DNA from: Bacillota bacterium
GTDB lineage: Bacteria > Bacillota > Clostridia > Acetivibrionales > DTU013
Length of the DNA stretch: 64,000 nt
Assembly: GCA_023435745.1 (NCBI GenBank)
Contig: JAEZMD010000021.1
Coordinates: 42,427-106,426 of the forward strand
Direction: 5' to 3'
Shown: positions 61,797 to 64,000 of the stretch, piece by piece
Numbering within the stretch: position 1 is the first letter of the stretch
Layout of the letters: every line of letters starts with the position of its first letter
The notes under the pieces: generated by a model
Told to the model about the DNA's origin: nothing
The model's database searches: none
Seen by the model: the letters and a program-made list of their open reading frames with translations, nothing else
Made by a program: the position numbers and the translations under genes

Positions 61797-62840
61797 ATGA
61801 AATCACAATACTTCAGGATCGCCGATGATGGAGCAGACCCAAAAGCAGTTCCACAAAAGACGCTATTTACAAATGCAATAATTCCAGGTATAGGACTTGG
61901 TACCTTTGGTTCAGACCGCTATAACGGAAATGACATCGCAAATGCCGTAAAAGAGGCTATTTCAGTTGGCTATAGGCATATAGACTGTGCTTCCGTTTAC
62001 GGAAATGAGCACTTGATAGGAGAATCACTGCGTGAGGTTATGAAAAGCGGTATTAAACGCGAGGAGTTGTTCATTACATCAAAGCTTTGGAACAACATGC
62101 ACGGGGATGGCGATGTACTGATCTCCTGCGCAAAGACTCTAAAGGATCTGAAGCTGGAATATCTGGATCTTTATTTGGTACACTGGCCTTTTCCGAATTT
62201 TCATGCAGTTGGCGTAGGAGTTGACTCCAGAGATCCTAATGCCGTTCCTTACATTCATGAGAACTACATGAAAACATGGCGCCAGATGGAAAGCTTGGTT
62301 GATGCCGGACTTGTAAGACATATAGGAACCTCAAATATGACTGTCCCAAAGCTGGACCTGGTTTTACGGGATGCCCGGATTCAACCGGCCGCGAATGAAA
62401 TGGAACTGCATCCTCATTTTCAGCAGCCGGCTCTGTTCCAGTACTGTCTGGATAAAAAAATTGTCCCGATAGGCTACTGTCCGGTCGGTTCTCCGAAGAG
62501 GCCTGAACGTGACAGGACAAAGGACGATACGGTTGACACGGAAGATTCCGTTATCGTCAGCATCGCAGCCAGATTGAAAATCCATCCTGCCGCCGTTTGC
62601 ATCAAATGGGCTGTTCAAAGAGGACAGATTCCAATACCGTTTTCGACTAACAGAAGTCACATCCTGGACAATCTACTATGTGCTATGACGGAACCGTTGA
62701 CAAAAGAAGAGATGAAAGCGATAGAAGGGATAGACAGAAATTGCCGTCTGATAAAAGGCCAGGTTTTTTTATGGGAAGGCGCAAAGGATTGGACTGATCT
62801 ATGGGATATCAATGGCGTGATCGAGGGGGGTGAAAGCTAA
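61797..62840 (+). CDS. Aldo/keto reductase
   Basis: 347 residues, cytoplasmic NAD(P)H-dependent oxidoreductase. Catalytic tetrad visible: Asp in YRHIDCASVYGNE with Tyr, Lys in ITSKLWNN, His in YLVHWPF; cofactor region IPIPFSTNRSHILDN. It likely interconverts a sugar aldehyde or lactol and an alcohol. First gene of a set with FucU mutarotase and a zinc dehydrogenase, suggesting oxidation or reduction of L-fucose or a similar sugar. Start after GGAGAAAGG. Confidence 0.9.
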   Translation: MKSQYFRIADDGADPKAVPQKTLFTNAIIPGIGLGTFGSDRYNGNDIANAVKEAISVGYRHIDCASVYGNEHLIGESLREVMKSGIKREELFITSKLWNNMHGDGDVLISCAKTLKDLKLEYLDLYLVHWPFPNFHAVGVGVDSRDPNAVPYIHENYMKTWRQMESLVDAGLVRHIGTSNMTVPKLDLVLRDARIQPAANEMELHPHFQQPALFQYCLDKKIVPIGYCPVGSPKRPERDRTKDDTVDTEDSVIVSIAARLKIHPAAVCIKWAVQRGQIPIPFSTNRSHILDNLLCAMTEPLTKEEMKAIEGIDRNCRLIKGQVFLWEGAKDWTDLWDINGVIEGGES

Positions 62841-63271
62841 TGTTAAAAGGAGTACCTTCTATTCTTAGTCCTGAGTTGCTGAAAGTGCTGATGGAGATGG
62901 GTCACGGAGATGAGTTGGTCATTTCGGATGGAAATTTTCCGGCGGCAGCACTTGCTCACAGACTGGTGCGATGCGACGGACATGAAGTCCCGACGCTGTT
63001 GGATGCCATACTGAAGTTATTTCCACTGGATAACTATGTCGAAGCCCCGGTCATGCTGATGGAAGTAGTACCGGGAGATATGATCGAGCCCACTATATGG
63101 GATACATACAAGAAAATTATCGCCAAACATGAGCCGGTTGACGGCAGGATACAATTTGTCGAGCGGTTCGCGTTTTATGAAAGGGCAAAAAAGGCCTATG
63201 CCGTTGTTGCAACAGGAGAAAAGGCGCTTTACGCAAATATCATCCTGAAAAAAGGCGTTGTAATAGAATAA
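62840..63271 (+). CDS. RbsD/FucU-family sugar mutarotase
   Basis: 143 residues. FucU pattern: LLKVLMEMGHGDELVISDGN with the catalytic-region His, FPAAALAH, CDGHEVPTLLDAILKLFPLD, FYERAKKAYAVVATGE. It equilibrates alpha and beta anomers of L-fucose (FucU) or ribose-type pyranose/furanose forms (RbsD); length and the VPTLLDAIL segment favour FucU. The ATG shares one base with the aldo/keto reductase stop (TAATG), so the two are coupled. Confidence 0.92.
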   Translation: MLKGVPSILSPELLKVLMEMGHGDELVISDGNFPAAALAHRLVRCDGHEVPTLLDAILKLFPLDNYVEAPVMLMEVVPGDMIEPTIWDTYKKIIAKHEPVDGRIQFVERFAFYERAKKAYAVVATGEKALYANIILKKGVVIE

Positions 63272-63321
63272 AAATACATTGGTTTATTGATTCCGATTTT
63301 GATAATTAGTGGAGGGAAACT

Positions 63322-64000
63322 ATGAGCAACATTATGAAGGGCGCCTATTTACCAGGCAACAGCACGGTCGTACTGAAAGATGTTGAAATTCCGGAACCAG
63401 GCCACGGACAGGTACTTGTCAGGACAAAATCTTCAACAATCTGCGGCAGCGATATCCGCGCGATCTATCGCGAACATCTTGGAAAAGGGCCTGAGGGTTA
63501 CCAGAACAAAATTGCCGGACATGAACCGGCAGGACAGATCGTGAAATGCGGACCGGGAATGAGAAGGTTCAAGGAAGGAGATCGGGTCATACTGTACCAT
63601 ATTTCAGGCTGCGGATTGTGCAATGACTGCCGCAGAGGGTATATGATAAGCTGCACCAGCCCGCTTCGCGCTGCTTACGGATGGCAGAGGGACGGCGGAA
63701 TGGCGCCGTACATCCTGGCGGATGAAAAGGACTGTGTCCTTTTGCCTGATGAATTGACCTATACAGACGGAGCACAGGTTGCGTGCGGATTTGGAACAGT
63801 TTATGAAGGGCTTGAAAAGATAGGTATTTCAGGTAATGATGCGGTGCTTGTTGTTGGACTGGGACCGGTAGGGCTGGCTACGTTGATGCTGGCTAGGGCT
63901 ATGGGTGCACAAACGCTTATTGGCGTGGATGTTACAGAGGAAAGGTGTCGTCTTGCAATAGAAAAGAAGCTTGCTGATCATGTATTCGTCAGCAGCAATG
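63322..64000 (+). CDS. Zinc-dependent medium-chain dehydrogenase, 3' end outside window
   Basis: ATG at 63322, six bases after GGAGGG; 226 residues are visible before the window ends. Catalytic zinc ligand Cys in TICGSDIRA and GHEPAG, structural zinc set CGLCNDCRRGYMISC (three of the usual four Cys visible, with Cys spacing shortened by ligand differences), and the NAD-binding VLVVGLGPVGLATLMLARAM. Threonine/sorbitol dehydrogenase-like. In this operon it may be an L-fucose or related sugar/polyol dehydrogenase; the substrate is inferred from neighbours only. Confidence 0.88.
   Translation, partial: MSNIMKGAYLPGNSTVVLKDVEIPEPGHGQVLVRTKSSTICGSDIRAIYREHLGKGPEGYQNKIAGHEPAGQIVKCGPGMRRFKEGDRVILYHISGCGLCNDCRRGYMISCTSPLRAAYGWQRDGGMAPYILADEKDCVLLPDELTYTDGAQVACGFGTVYEGLEKIGISGNDAVLVVGLGPVGLATLMLARAMGAQTLIGVDVTEERCRLAIEKKLADHVFVSSN

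Noticed and set aside
1..64000. Prophage, integron or insertion sequence
   Set aside because: No integrase, transposase, phage structural gene or paired terminal inverted repeats were found.

Overview
The window looks like a chromosomal segment of a saccharolytic, strictly anaerobic Clostridia-type Firmicute. Support comes from strong AGGAGG ribosome binding sites, a T-box leader, a class III (oxygen-sensitive) ribonucleotide reductase, Rex-type control of a bifunctional AdhE, an indirect Asn-tRNA pathway (AspRS plus GatCAB), YesM/AraC regulators and many glycoside hydrolases. No rRNA, tRNA, integrase, transposase or CRISPR array was seen.

Layout. 1-5.5 kb: truncated sugar-binding lipoprotein, divergent YesM kinase, galE, AraC regulator and a CopZ-like metal chaperone. 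5.5-8.4 kb: NMT1/SsuA-type ABC importer. 8.4-11.1 kb: repeat-rich accessory patch with a DUF3788/DUF3795 protein, an unrecognised protein, a broken MerR regulator whose promoter-operator survives, and copy A of a dispersed structured repeat. 11.2-14 kb: adhE behind a consensus promoter with two Rex-like operators. 14.2-20.1 kb: GntR-controlled operon (AtuA family, DUF4387, sodium:solute symporter, TRAP-like permease, small membrane protein) with a 28-bp palindromic operator at the promoter. 20.2-25.7 kb: T-box (apparent Asn specifier), AspRS-GatC fusion, gatA, gatB. 25.8-29.1 kb: 57-residue membrane peptide, then nrdD-nrdG with two NrdR boxes.

29.1-35.1 kb: one tight minus-strand operon: FHA-SEDS (RodA/FtsW-like) fusion, penicillin-binding protein, 53-residue peptide and a dikinase-like protein with a degenerate KaiC-like front end. 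35.4-40.6 kb: a 1282-residue exported mosaic protein (solute-binding module, copper-amine-oxidase-N-like domain, beta-propeller, HtrA-like protease, PPC-like C-terminus), divergent from a MotA-like membrane protein that is translationally coupled to a membrane-anchored LuxR regulator.

40.7-64 kb: carbohydrate region: GH39 and GH8 xylan enzymes, WD40-OmpA lipoprotein, a putative amino-sugar set (PIG-L deacetylase, ROK protein, GntR/UTRA regulator), GH2, DUF5107-TPR protein, two AraC regulators, GH35, copy B of the structured repeat, and a LacI-controlled aldo/keto reductase, FucU mutarotase and zinc dehydrogenase set that runs off the window.

The strongest candidates for undescribed biology are the two-copy 170-181 bp repeat with interleaved complementary arms that could form a pseudoknot, the secreted mosaic protease facing the MotA-like/LuxR pair, and the AtuA/DUF4387 operon with two transporters. 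Functions are read from sequence patterns by eye; no database search was run.
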